The position numbers and the translations under genes are program-made. This document shows, one piece after another, positions 1 through 7,642 of a stretch of DNA of 64,000 nucleotides. The DNA comes from Variovorax sp. RA8 (GTDB lineage Bacteria; Pseudomonadota; Gammaproteobacteria; Burkholderiales; Burkholderiaceae_C): positions 6,200,001 through 6,264,000 of the forward strand of contig NZ_LR594662.1 in the NCBI RefSeq assembly GCF_901827175.1, given 5' to 3'. A model generated the notes under the pieces. It had not been told where the DNA came from and did no database searches. It saw only the letters and a list, made by a program, of their open reading frames with translations. Position 1 is the stretch's first letter, and the number at the start of each line of letters is the position of its first letter.

Positions 1-283
1 GCGTGACCGCGATGCCGGTGCCCTGCGTGGCGGCCTGCATCTCGCGCTTCTGCGCTTCCATGCGCTGCGACCAGAGATAGCCGCCGAGCGCGCCGGCGGC
101 TGCGCCCACGGCGGCGCCGGTACCGATGGCGCGGCTGTCGCCGCCGGTCGCGGAGCCGATCACAGCGCCGCCCAGCGCGCCCACGCCGGCACCGATGCCG
201 GTTCTGCGTTGCGTGTCGCTCATGCCGGCGCAACCCGACAGGACGATGGCTGCGGCGGTGGTGGCGAGGACGAATTTCTTCAT
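1..283 (-). CDS. Glycine-zipper outer-membrane lipoprotein (partial)
   Basis: The first 94 residues are visible; the C-terminus runs off the window start. The N-terminus MKKFVLATTAAAIVLSGCAG is a lipoprotein signal with an LSGC lipobox. A run of Gly/Ala-rich helix follows (GIGAGVGALGGAVIGSATGG, then GTGAAVGAAAGALGGYLW), the pattern of glycine-zipper 2TM or YMGG-like surface lipoproteins. Such proteins sit in the outer membrane and are thought to act in envelope integrity. An AAGGAG ribosome site lies 7 bases before the ATG. The next gene on this strand, a tiny membrane protein, ends 34 bases upstream, so the two may share a transcript. The exact family cannot be fixed without the missing C-terminus. 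Confidence 0.85.
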   Translation of the reverse strand, partial: MKKFVLATTAAAIVLSGCAGMSDTQRRTGIGAGVGALGGAVIGSATGGDSRAIGTGAAVGAAAGALGGYLWSQRMEAQKREMQAATQGTGIAVT

Positions 284-317
284 GTGTAGCTCCTTGTAAA
301 TCTTCAGCGAACTGGGA

Positions 318-479
318 TTATCTGGAGCTCCCCGGCGGCGGCTCGTCGGACGGGGGCGCTTTTTCAGCCTCGTCGGCCTCATGCAGTTCACCGCCTTTGC
401 GGCCCGAGAACATCGTCCACCACACGATCAAGACCAGCAGGATTCCGGCGCCGAGCGCTTCGAGCAAAATCAAACCCAT
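318..479 (-). CDS. Small single-pass membrane protein, 53 residues
   Basis: The protein begins MGLILLEALGAGILLVLIVW, a clear hydrophobic helix, followed by a short basic turn (SGRKGG) and an acidic, proline-rich tail. No family is recognised. A longer reading frame continues upstream, but that part is the antisense of mltA. The ATG at 479-477 is preferred because the transmembrane segment starts there and a GGAGTC site lies about 9 bases upstream. This ATG overlaps the mltA start inside one CATG palindrome, so the ribosome site of this gene is inside mltA. Being a small membrane protein beside an envelope lipoprotein and a murein hydrolase, an envelope role is a guess only. Confidence 0.6.
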   Translation of the reverse strand: MGLILLEALGAGILLVLIVWWTMFSGRKGGELHEADEAEKAPPSDEPPPGSSR

Positions 480-1620
480 GAAAAGAGGACTCCAGTGGCT
501 GGTCGGGCTCGCAATCGTAGCAATGCTGGCCGGCTGTTCCGTCGGCAACCTGCAACCCGAGGCGCCCGTCGCGACAGCACCCTCGAGCGCGCCGCCCGCG
601 CGCGAACTTGGCCCGCTGACCGGCTCGCTCAACCATCCGAAGAGCCGCTGGGTGCCGGTGCCCTGGTCCGAACTGCCCGGCTTCGAGGACGATGCGCTGC
701 ACGAAGGCTGGAGCGCGATGATCGCCAACTGCGCCCGCCCGAACGCCGCCTTCGCGCCGCTGTGCCGCGAGGTGCGCCAGCTGGCGCTGGCCGAGACCGA
801 GGAGCAGCGCCAGTGGCTGCGCGAACGCCTGCAGCCCTACCGTGTGGAATCGCCGACGGGGCCGGTCGAGGGCAAGCTCACGAGCTACTACGAGCCGGTG
901 TTCGAGGCTTCGCGCCGTCCCACGGCGCAACACACCGTGCCCCTCTACCAGGCCCCAACCGGCCTGGTGGCGCGCCGCCCGTGGTTCACGCGCCAGGAGA
1001 TCGACACGCTGCCGCAGGCCCAGGCCGCGCTGCGCGGACGCGAGATCGCGTGGCTGGCCGACCCGATCGACGTGCTGATGCTGCACATCCAGGGCTCGGG
1101 CCGGCTGCGCATCACCGAGGCCGACGGCTCGCAGCGCACCGTGCGCGTGGCCTTCTCTGCGACCAACGAGCAGCCCTACCGCAGCGTGCAGCAATGGCTG
1201 CAGAGCCAGGGCGCGACCAAGGTCAGCCTGTGGCCCGACGACACCAAGCAATGGGTGGCGCAGAACCCGCAGCGCCTGTCGCAGCTGTTGTGGAGCAATC
1301 CGCGTTATGTCTTCTTCCGCGAGGAGCCGCTGGCCGACATCGACGCCGCCACCGGCCCGGTCGGTGCGCAGGGCGTGCCGCTCACCGCGGGCCGTTCGAT
1401 CGCGGTCGACCGCGACAGCATTCCCTACGGCACGCCGGTGTGGCTGGCCTCGCCGGGCCCGGCCGTGCCGCTGGCCCGCCTGGTGGTGGCGCAGGACACG
1501 GGCAGCGCCATCGTGGGCGCAGTGCGCGCTGACTTCTTCGCCGGCACCGGCGCTGAAGCAGGGCGCCTGGCAGCACGCGTGAATCAGCCACTTCGCCTGT
1601 GGGTGTTGTGGCCGAAATGA
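478..1620 (+). CDS. mltA: Membrane-bound lytic murein transglycosylase A
   Basis: MltA-family enzymes cut the MurNAc-GlcNAc bond of peptidoglycan, forming 1,6-anhydro ends, while anchored to the outer membrane. The 380-residue product starts with a lipoprotein signal ending MLAGC (Cys20). The family signatures are present: SYYEPVF near residue 140, QGSGRLRI near 205, and the C-terminal 3D domain with DRDSIPYGTPVW and VAQDTGSAIVGAVRADFF. The conserved aspartates D340 and D352 lie in the 3D domain, and one of them should be catalytic. The ATG at 478 gives the natural signal peptide; an upstream in-frame start at 397 would put a hydrophilic stretch before it. No strong Shine-Dalgarno is visible. 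The start shares a CATG palindrome with the divergent small membrane protein. Confidence 0.93.
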   Translation: MKRGLQWLVGLAIVAMLAGCSVGNLQPEAPVATAPSSAPPARELGPLTGSLNHPKSRWVPVPWSELPGFEDDALHEGWSAMIANCARPNAAFAPLCREVRQLALAETEEQRQWLRERLQPYRVESPTGPVEGKLTSYYEPVFEASRRPTAQHTVPLYQAPTGLVARRPWFTRQEIDTLPQAQAALRGREIAWLADPIDVLMLHIQGSGRLRITEADGSQRTVRVAFSATNEQPYRSVQQWLQSQGATKVSLWPDDTKQWVAQNPQRLSQLLWSNPRYVFFREEPLADIDAATGPVGAQGVPLTAGRSIAVDRDSIPYGTPVWLASPGPAVPLARLVVAQDTGSAIVGAVRADFFAGTGAEAGRLAARVNQPLRLWVLWPK

Positions 1621-1664
1621 CATGACGAAGGGGCATGATCCGTGCTTGGGCAACAGGGAGCACA

Positions 1665-2039
1665 ATGAACCTTCACACCTTCTCGATCATCTTCGCAGGC
1701 GTGCTGCTGAATTCGGCCGCGCAGCTGATGCTCAAGGCCGGCGCCCGCACGCTGGGCACCGTCGCGATGGGCAGCAGCGCCTCGCTGACGGCCGCTGCAT
1801 GGAGCGCGGCCACGCAGCCGTGGATCGTGGTGGGGCTGGTCTGCTACTTCATCAGCGCCGGGCTGTGGATCCTCGCGTTGACACGGGTGGACGTGACCGT
1901 CGCCTATCCCATGCTGTCCATGGGCTACGTCATCGCTGCCCTGCTGGCATGGCAGCTCTTCGGCGAATCGCTGAACGCCACGCGCGTGCTCGGCATCGCC
2001 ATCATCCTCGTCGGCGTGGTCGTGTTGAGCAGGGGATGA
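1665..2039 (+). CDS. Small EamA/SMR-type membrane transporter
   Basis: A 124-residue, very hydrophobic protein with four predicted helices. It has the fold signature of half-size DMT-superfamily transporters (EmrE and ArnE/ArnF-like): helix 1 contains LLNSAAQLMLKAG and helix 3 contains VDVTVAYPMLSMGYV. Family members act as dimers, either as drug exporters or as flippases for undecaprenyl-phosphate-linked sugars. The ATG at 1665 is preceded by GGGAGC; the earlier in-frame start at 1635 adds a non-conserved leader. The stop is 4 bases from the start of the HAD-UbiA gene, so co-transcription is likely. With that neighbour, a flippase for a polyprenyl-phosphate sugar is more attractive than drug export, but this is inference from context. 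Confidence 0.8.
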   Translation: MNLHTFSIIFAGVLLNSAAQLMLKAGARTLGTVAMGSSASLTAAAWSAATQPWIVVGLVCYFISAGLWILALTRVDVTVAYPMLSMGYVIAALLAWQLFGESLNATRVLGIAIILVGVVVLSRG

Positions 2040-2043
2040 AGCC

Positions 2044-3459
2044 ATGCGCCCGCTCTACGTGGACCTGGACGGCACGTTGATCGCCACCGATTCTCTGCAC
2101 GAATCCCTGCTGCAACTGGTTCGCGTCTCGCCGGCATCGCTGCTGTCGCTTCCGCTGTGGCTGCTGCGCGGCAAGGCCGCGTTCAAGCAGGAGGTGGCGA
2201 GCCGCGCCCCCATCGACGTAGAGTCACTCCCGTACCGGCCGGAGGTGCTCGAACTGGTGCGCAGCGCCCGCGCCGCCGGGCGACGCACCGTGCTGGCTAC
2301 CGCCAGCGACGGGCGGCTGGCGCGATCGGTGGCCTCGCACCTGGGGCTGTTCGACGCGGTAATCGCCTCCGACGGCGAGCACAACCTGCGCGGCGCGCGC
2401 AAGCGCGCCGCCATCGAGGCCGACGCCGGCGGCCGGGGCTTCAGCTACGCGGGCAACGGGCATGTGGACCTCGCGGTCTGGCGCGGGGCCGAGGCCGGGG
2501 TCGTGGTGAGCCGCTCCGAGCCTCTGGCGCGCAGGGTGGCCGGGCTGACCACGCTCGAGGCGCGAATCGTGCCGCCGCGCACCCCGCTCAAGCGTTACCT
2601 GTACGGCGTGCGGCTGCACCAGTGGCTCAAGAACGTGCTGATCTTCCTGCCGCTGATGCCGGTGCTGCACGAGCTCACGCGGCCGATCGTGCTGCATGCG
2701 GTGCTGGCCTTCGTGGCGTTCGGGCTGATGGCCTCGGGCATCTACGTGCTCAACGACCTGCTCGACCTGGAGTCGGACCGGCAGCATCACCGCAAGCGCC
2801 TGCGGCCCTTCGCCGCGGGCGAGATCACGGCCCTCGAAGGACTGGCCGTTGCGGTGCTCCTGTGCACCGCCTCGCTGGTGCTGGCGCTGGCGCTCCTTCC
2901 CGCGGCCTTCGTGGGCGTGCTGCTGCTCTACATGGCCCTGACCACCGCCTATTCGCTGTTCCTCAAGCGCCGCGCGGTGGTCGACGTGTTCGCGCTGGCC
3001 GGCCTCTACACGATTCGCGTGGCGGCCGGGACCGCGGCGACGGGGCTGCCGCTGTCCTTCTGGATCCTGTCCTTCTCGATGTTCATCTTCCTGAGCCTGG
3101 CGCTGGCCAAGCGCTACGTCGAGCTGACCGGCCCGGCGCGCGAGGTGCGGCGCATGAAGCGCGATCGCGGCTATCAGCCGGGGGACGCGACCTTCGTGCT
3201 GTGCACCGGCGTGGCGGCCGGCCAGATGTCGGTGCTGCTGCTCGGCCTCTACCTGCACGACCAGGAAACTGTGGTGCGCTATGGGAACCCCGAGTACCTG
3301 TGGATACTGATCCCGCTGCTCCTGTTCTGGATCATGCGCGTGTGGCTCAAGGCGATCCGCGGCGCACTGCACGACGACCCGGTGGTCTTCGCCGCGCGCG
3401 ACTGGGTCAGCCGCCTGGCGGTGGGCATCGCCGCCCTTGTGCTGTGGGCGGCGGACTAG
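2044..3459 (+). CDS. HAD-phosphatase/UbiA prenyltransferase fusion
   Basis: The 471-residue protein has two parts. The first ~180 residues are a HAD-like hydrolase with motif I YVDLDGTL (D7 and D9). The rest is a polytopic UbiA-family prenyltransferase with the Asp-rich motif NDLLDLESD (residues 237-245) followed by RQHHRKRLRPFAAGEI, and a later DxxxD-like loop. Related enzymes (decaprenyl-phosphate 5-phosphoribosyltransferase type) move phosphoribose from PRPP onto a polyprenyl phosphate, and the attached HAD domain is suited to removing the remaining phosphate. The gene overlaps the next one by one base (TAGTG). Ubiquinone synthesis by UbiA is less likely, because the HAD fusion and the neighbours do not fit it. 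Confidence 0.85.
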   Translation: MRPLYVDLDGTLIATDSLHESLLQLVRVSPASLLSLPLWLLRGKAAFKQEVASRAPIDVESLPYRPEVLELVRSARAAGRRTVLATASDGRLARSVASHLGLFDAVIASDGEHNLRGARKRAAIEADAGGRGFSYAGNGHVDLAVWRGAEAGVVVSRSEPLARRVAGLTTLEARIVPPRTPLKRYLYGVRLHQWLKNVLIFLPLMPVLHELTRPIVLHAVLAFVAFGLMASGIYVLNDLLDLESDRQHHRKRLRPFAAGEITALEGLAVAVLLCTASLVLALALLPAAFVGVLLLYMALTTAYSLFLKRRAVVDVFALAGLYTIRVAAGTAATGLPLSFWILSFSMFIFLSLALAKRYVELTGPAREVRRMKRDRGYQPGDATFVLCTGVAAGQMSVLLLGLYLHDQETVVRYGNPEYLWILIPLLLFWIMRVWLKAIRGALHDDPVVFAARDWVSRLAVGIAALVLWAAD

Positions 3460-4670
3460 TGCCGAAACGCGCGCTGGCCTGGGATGCGCTTGTCGCCGCG
3501 GGGCTGGCGCTCGCGGCCCTGCTGCTGCTGACGACGCTCGCCCGCCAGCTGCCTCCCGCGCTCTTCGTGCGCGAGAGCGGCCTCGACGCCTGGTTCCAGT
3601 CCGACATCCCGCGCGTGCTGGCCAACATGGTGGATGCGCAGAGCAACCACTACCGCACCAAGGTCCACCCGATCGTCTCGATCATCATCCATCCTGTGGT
3701 GACGGGCCTGCGCGCGCTGTGGCCCGGCAGCGACCTGCAGGTGGCCATGCGCTTCGCCTACCTGGTGGCCGCCCTGTGGGTGCTGTCCTTCTACGCCTTG
3801 TGCCGCGTGCTCGGCAGCGGGCGCGTCGCGGCGGCCTGCTTCTCGCTGCTGGCCATCGGCAGCGCCGCCTTCCAGTTCTGGTTCTCGGTGCCGGAGACCT
3901 ACGGGCTCGGATCGCTGACCCTGCTGTGGGTACTGCTGGTCGCGGCGGTCGCGGTGCACCGGCCCGTGGGCGACCGGCTGCTGCTGGCCGCCAGTATCGC
4001 CAGCCTCGCGATCACGGTCACCAACTGGGTGGCGGGGCTGGCGCTGGCCGTGGTCCAGCGGCCCTGGCGGCGCGCGCTCGCGATCAGCGCCGCGGCCTTC
4101 GCGATCGTCGCCGCCGTCTCGGTGGCGCAGCGTTTTCTCTACCGCTTCGCCAAGTTCTTCTTTCTCGGCAGCAGCGAGGAGGCGGACTATGTGAACCTGG
4201 AGCGCTCCGGCACCGTGCTGAACAAGTTGGCCGCGATGTTCTGGCATCCACTCAGCCTGCCTGAGGTGCTCAGCGTGCCCTCGGTCCCGCCAGCGCTCGA
4301 CTGGATCACGGTGCAGCTGAGCGCCCCGGCCTCGGGCGGCTGGGCCGGTGTTTCCGCGCTCGTCCTCTGGAGCCTGCTGCTCGCGGCCGGCGTCGTCGGC
4401 CTGCTGCGCGCATCGCGCTGGCGCCGCTTCGCCGCGGTGCTCGGGATCACGCTGGGCGCGCAGGTGCTGCTGCACCTGATCTATGGCGACGAGACCTTCC
4501 TGTACGCCGCGCATTTCCTGCCGCTGCTGATGGCGGTCGCGGTGTTCGCCACGCACGCCCTGCCGCCCGCGCTGGCCGCGGCGATGGCGCTGGCGGCAGC
4601 GGGTCTCGCGGCCTTCCACAACGCGGCCACGTACGAGGCCGCGATTCGGCTGCTGCAGCAAGCGCGCTGA
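3459..4670 (+). CDS. Polytopic membrane protein, probable GT-C-type glycosyltransferase
   Basis: The 403-residue product has about ten hydrophobic helices and a first external loop with acidic residues (SGLDAWFQSDIPR), the layout of GT-C or ArnT/PMT-like membrane glycosyltransferases that take sugar from polyprenyl phosphate. No diagnostic motif is strong enough to name the family. The start is GTG, with its G being the last base of the upstream TAG stop; the first in-frame residues PKRALAWDALVAAG lead directly into a transmembrane helix, and translational coupling is likely. It is the last gene of the transporter/HAD-UbiA operon. A plain membrane protein of unknown function remains possible. 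Confidence 0.65.
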   Translation: MPKRALAWDALVAAGLALAALLLLTTLARQLPPALFVRESGLDAWFQSDIPRVLANMVDAQSNHYRTKVHPIVSIIIHPVVTGLRALWPGSDLQVAMRFAYLVAALWVLSFYALCRVLGSGRVAAACFSLLAIGSAAFQFWFSVPETYGLGSLTLLWVLLVAAVAVHRPVGDRLLLAASIASLAITVTNWVAGLALAVVQRPWRRALAISAAAFAIVAAVSVAQRFLYRFAKFFFLGSSEEADYVNLERSGTVLNKLAAMFWHPLSLPEVLSVPSVPPALDWITVQLSAPASGGWAGVSALVLWSLLLAAGVVGLLRASRWRRFAAVLGITLGAQVLLHLIYGDETFLYAAHFLPLLMAVAVFATHALPPALAAAMALAAAGLAAFHNAATYEAAIRLLQQAR

Positions 4671-4794
4671 GCGGCGGGCGCGGCGTCGCGGTGGGAGCGG
4701 CGAGCATCTGCCCCGGATTTGACTTCTTGGCGTCACACGGAACTTTTAGCGTACAGGGGTTAAGCAACAACCGTTCCCCACGAAAGACTCGCGC

Positions 4795-7056
4795 ATGACC
4801 GCCCATACCCGCCATGACGTCACCCCCATCGATCCCGACGACATCGGCCACAACACGAGCTCCAACCCCTCCTTCACCGACCTGCTCGCGTCCCGCCTGA
4901 GCCGCCGTCACCTGTTCGGCCTGGGCGTCGGCACTGCCGGCACCGCTCTGCTGCAGGCCTGCGGCGGCGGCGGCAGCGACGGTTTCCCGGTGCTGCCGTC
5001 CGCCCCGGCCCCGGCCCCGGCGCCTGCACCGGCTCCCGCACCCGCGCCGGCCCCGGCGCCCGCCGCGCCCAAGCTCGGCTTCACCGCCGTCTCCAAGAGC
5101 CTCGCAGACGTGGTTTCCGTGCCGCCGGGCTACACCGCCACCGTGCTGTACCGCCTCGGCGACCCGATCGCGGCCGGCGTGCCGGCCTACGCGAACGACG
5201 GCACCGATGCCGCCGCCACCTTCGACCGCCGTGCCGGCGACCACCACGACGGCATGACCTTCTTCGGCATGGATGCCTCGGACAAGTGGGCGCCGACCAG
5301 CGCCACGCGCGGCCTGCTGGCGATGAACCACGAAGCCATCACGCCGCTCTTCCTGCATCCGGCCGGGCAGACCACCACCGGCACCGGCAACGCGCAGGTG
5401 CGCACCGTGCCCGACGAAGTGCTTCGCGAGTTCTACCTGCACGGCGTGAGCGTGATCGAGGTCAACAAGGGCGCGAGTGCCTGGAGCTACAAGCAGGACT
5501 CCGCCTTCAACCGCCGCGTCCACACGCTGACCGAGATGACCTTCTCGGGCCCGGCTGCCAAGACCGGGTACCTGGCGACCAAGTTCTCCACCGACGGCAG
5601 CAAGACCCGCGGCACGCTCAACAACTGCGCCAACGGCACCACGCCCTGGGGCACCTACCTGACCTGCGAGGAGAACTGGGCCGGGTACTTCCGCCGCATC
5701 GCCGCCACCGACAACCCGAGCCGCACTGCCAGGGAAATCGCCAGCTTCAACCGCTATGGCGTTGCCGGGACCGGGCGCGAGCTGTGGGCCACCGCCACGC
5801 CCGACACCGCCGACAACATCTATGGCCGCTGGAATGCGCAAGTTGCCGGCGCCACCGCCGCGGACGACTATCGCAACGGCGCCAACACCTACGGCTGGGT
5901 GGTGGAGATCGATCCCTTCACGCCCGGCAGCACGCCGAAGAAGCGCACCGCACTCGGCCGCATGGGCCACGAAGGCGCCTGCCTCGGACCGGTGGTCGTG
6001 GGCAAGCCCCTCGTGTGGTACATGGGTGACGACTCGCGCAACGAGTACATCTACAAGTTCGTCTCGACCAAGAACTGGGACGCGGCCGACGTCAACGGCG
6101 GCCTGGCCGCCGGCGACAAGTACATGGACGACGGCCGGCTCTACGTCGCGAAGTTCAACGCCGACGGCACCGGCGCGTGGCTGGAGCTCAAGCTCGGCGT
6201 CAACGGCATCACCTCGAGCAACACGGCCTACGCCTTCGCCGACGCGGCCGACGTGCTGATCAACACGCGCCTGGCGGCCGATGCGGCCGGCGCCACCAAG
6301 ATGGACCGTCCCGAGTGGGCGTCCGTCAATCCGAAGACCGGCGAGGTCTACGTCACGCTGACCAACACCAATGCCGCCGCGCGCCCGATCACGGCCACCG
6401 ACGCCGCCAACCCGCGCTTCTACAACGACCCGAAGGGCGCCGCTGCCACCGCGCAGACCGGCAACCCCAACGGCCACATCGTGCGCTTCGCGGACGACAA
6501 CGGCGACCCGGCGGCCCTGGGCTTCAAGTGGGACGTGTACCTGTTCGGCGCACGCGCCGGCGCATCGGCCGACGTCAACCTCTCGGGCCTGGTCGCCGAC
6601 AACGACTTCTCCAGCCCCGACGGCCTGTGGTTCAGCGAAGCCACGGGCGGCCTGCTGTGGCTGGAGACCGATGACGGCGCCTACACCGACGTCACCAACT
6701 GCATGCTGCTCGCCGCCGTTCCGGGCAAGGTGGGCGACGGCGCGGCCAAGACCATCACCAACGTCGACGGCGCGACCACCCGGCAGCAGGCCACCTTCGT
6801 CGGCAAGGCGCCTGGCACGGACGGCCTGCGCCGCTTCCTGGTGGGCCCGAAGGACTGCGAGATCACCGGTATCGCCGAGTCGGGCGATGGCCGCGCGCTG
6901 TTCGTCAACATCCAGCATCCGGGCGAGACCACGCCGACGGCGAGCCTCGCCAACCCGGCGCAGTTCGGCAGCCACTGGCCCGATGGCGGCAACGCCCGCC
7001 CTCGCTCGGCCACGGTCGTGATCACCAAGGACGACGGCGGAATCGTCGGGCTGTAA
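4795..7056 (+). CDS. PhoX-family secreted protein (DUF839) with Tat signal
   Basis: The 753-residue protein carries a twin-arginine signal around residues 38-60 (LSRRHLFGLGVGTAG) ending in LLQACGGGG. It may therefore be Tat-exported and possibly lipidated at the Cys. An alanine-proline linker of about twelve AP units follows, and then a long PhoX/DUF839 domain. Recognisable stretches include GLLAMNHEAI, TYLTCEENWAGYF, MGHEGACLG and FSSPDGLWFSEATGGLLWLETDDGAY, which match the calcium- and iron-dependent PhoX-like beta-propeller family. PhoX is an alkaline phosphatase, but many DUF839 members are not proven phosphatases, so activity is inferred. No convincing Pho box is visible upstream. The gene stands alone between the membrane operon and the convergent Lrp regulator. 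Confidence 0.85.
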   Translation: MTAHTRHDVTPIDPDDIGHNTSSNPSFTDLLASRLSRRHLFGLGVGTAGTALLQACGGGGSDGFPVLPSAPAPAPAPAPAPAPAPAPAPAAPKLGFTAVSKSLADVVSVPPGYTATVLYRLGDPIAAGVPAYANDGTDAAATFDRRAGDHHDGMTFFGMDASDKWAPTSATRGLLAMNHEAITPLFLHPAGQTTTGTGNAQVRTVPDEVLREFYLHGVSVIEVNKGASAWSYKQDSAFNRRVHTLTEMTFSGPAAKTGYLATKFSTDGSKTRGTLNNCANGTTPWGTYLTCEENWAGYFRRIAATDNPSRTAREIASFNRYGVAGTGRELWATATPDTADNIYGRWNAQVAGATAADDYRNGANTYGWVVEIDPFTPGSTPKKRTALGRMGHEGACLGPVVVGKPLVWYMGDDSRNEYIYKFVSTKNWDAADVNGGLAAGDKYMDDGRLYVAKFNADGTGAWLELKLGVNGITSSNTAYAFADAADVLINTRLAADAAGATKMDRPEWASVNPKTGEVYVTLTNTNAAARPITATDAANPRFYNDPKGAAATAQTGNPNGHIVRFADDNGDPAALGFKWDVYLFGARAGASADVNLSGLVADNDFSSPDGLWFSEATGGLLWLETDDGAYTDVTNCMLLAAVPGKVGDGAAKTITNVDGATTRQQATFVGKAPGTDGLRRFLVGPKDCEITGIAESGDGRALFVNIQHPGETTPTASLANPAQFGSHWPDGGNARPRSATVVITKDDGGIVGL
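4999..5070 (+). repeat. Alanine-proline codon repeat (linker)
   Basis: About twelve consecutive Ala-Pro codon pairs encode a flexible linker between the Tat signal and the PhoX domain. The codons vary (gcc, gcg, gca with ccg, ccc, cct), so this is a protein linker and not a simple DNA repeat likely to slip. Confidence 0.7.
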
Positions 7057-7062
7057 GCGCAT

Positions 7063-7536
7063 TCAGGACGGCGCCGCCGGCAACGGCAGCGCCGTCTTGT
7101 AGCGCACCTGCTTGAGCGCGAAGCTCGAGCGGATCTTCTCGATGCCCGCAATGGGCGTCAGCTGCTCGAGGATGAACTTCTCGAGCGCCGCGATGTCGGC
7201 CACGGCGACCCGGATCAGGTAGTCGCTGTCGCCGGTCATCAGGTAGCACTCCATCACCTCGTCATGCTCGGCGATGCGCTGCTCGAAGTCGGCCAGCGAC
7301 TGCTTGCTCTGCGTGCGAAGGCTGATCGAGATGAACACGTTGAGCCCGAGCCCCAGCGCCGCCGCACTGGCCAGCGCCACGTAGCGCTGGATCACGCCCG
7401 CCGCCTCCAGCGCCTTCACCCGCGCCAGGCACGGCGAGGGCGACAGGTGCACGCGGCGCGCGAGCTCCACGTTGGACAGCGCGCCGTCGCGCTGGAGTTC
7501 GTCGAGGATGCGCAGGTCGATCGTGTCCAGCTGCAT
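7063..7536 (-). CDS. Lrp/AsnC-family transcriptional regulator
   Basis: The 157-residue product has the Lrp layout: an N-terminal helix-turn-helix ([20 protein letters not shown], then [19 protein letters not shown]), and a C-terminal RAM ligand-sensing domain with [16 protein letters not shown]. Such proteins bind amino acids and form octamers on DNA. The start MQLDTID is the family-typical one; the longer frame upstream runs into the intergenic region. It is divergent from the AceE-like E1 gene, and two palindromes lie between them. In Pseudomonas an Lrp-type protein, MdeR, controls the E1 gene mdeB, so local control of the E1 gene is a good inference. Confidence 0.92.
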   Translation of the reverse strand: MQLDTIDLRILDELQRDGALSNVELARRVHLSPSPCLARVKALEAAGVIQRYVALASAAALGLGLNVFISISLRTQSKQSLADFEQRIAEHDEVMECYLMTGDSDYLIRVAVADIAALEKFILEQLTPIAGIEKIRSSFALKQVRYKTALPLPAAPS

Positions 7537-7555
7537 GAAATGCCTTGAAATTTCC

Positions 7556-7570
7556 AAGATGCAGCATCTT
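7556..7570. promoter_or_regulatory. Perfect 15-bp palindrome, candidate Lrp operator
   Basis: AAGATGC-A-GCATCTT is a perfect palindrome 19 bases upstream of the Lrp-family start, in the divergent region shared with the E1 gene. Its 15-bp length equals the usual Lrp/AsnC site length. Binding is inferred from position and symmetry. Confidence 0.5.
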
Positions 7571-7592
7571 ATGCCGCGACAAAGGCGTGGAT

Positions 7593-7609
7593 GCTGCCTG
7601 AACGGCAGC
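7593..7609. promoter_or_regulatory. Inverted repeat upstream of the E1 gene
   Basis: GCTGCC-TGAAC-GGCAGC has perfect six-base arms and lies 34-50 bases before the E1 start, where a regulator could act on the promoter. It could also be a hairpin in the leader. Confidence 0.35.
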
Positions 7610-7642
7610 TCATTCCGCCTATCACGGCCTAAAGTGCGGTTT

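Noticed and set aside
397..477. Extended N-terminus of MltA from an upstream start
   Set aside because: It would place about 27 mostly hydrophilic residues before the lipoprotein signal peptide; the ATG at 478 gives a normal signal and lipobox.
4730..4765. Pho box before the PhoX-like gene
   Set aside because: GTCACACGGAACTTTTAGCGTACAG has some resemblance but no pair of CTGTCAT-like repeats with 4-base spacing.
4999..5070. Alanine-proline repeat as a variable DNA repeat
   Set aside because: Codons are mixed along the tract, so exact tandem copies are too few for slippage; it is a linker.
4447..7062. Long minus-strand open frame opposite the PhoX gene
   Set aside because: High G+C leaves few stops in antisense frames; the translation is a low-complexity Arg/Gly/Val/Ala run without a motif, and the plus strand encodes a recognisable Tat-exported protein.
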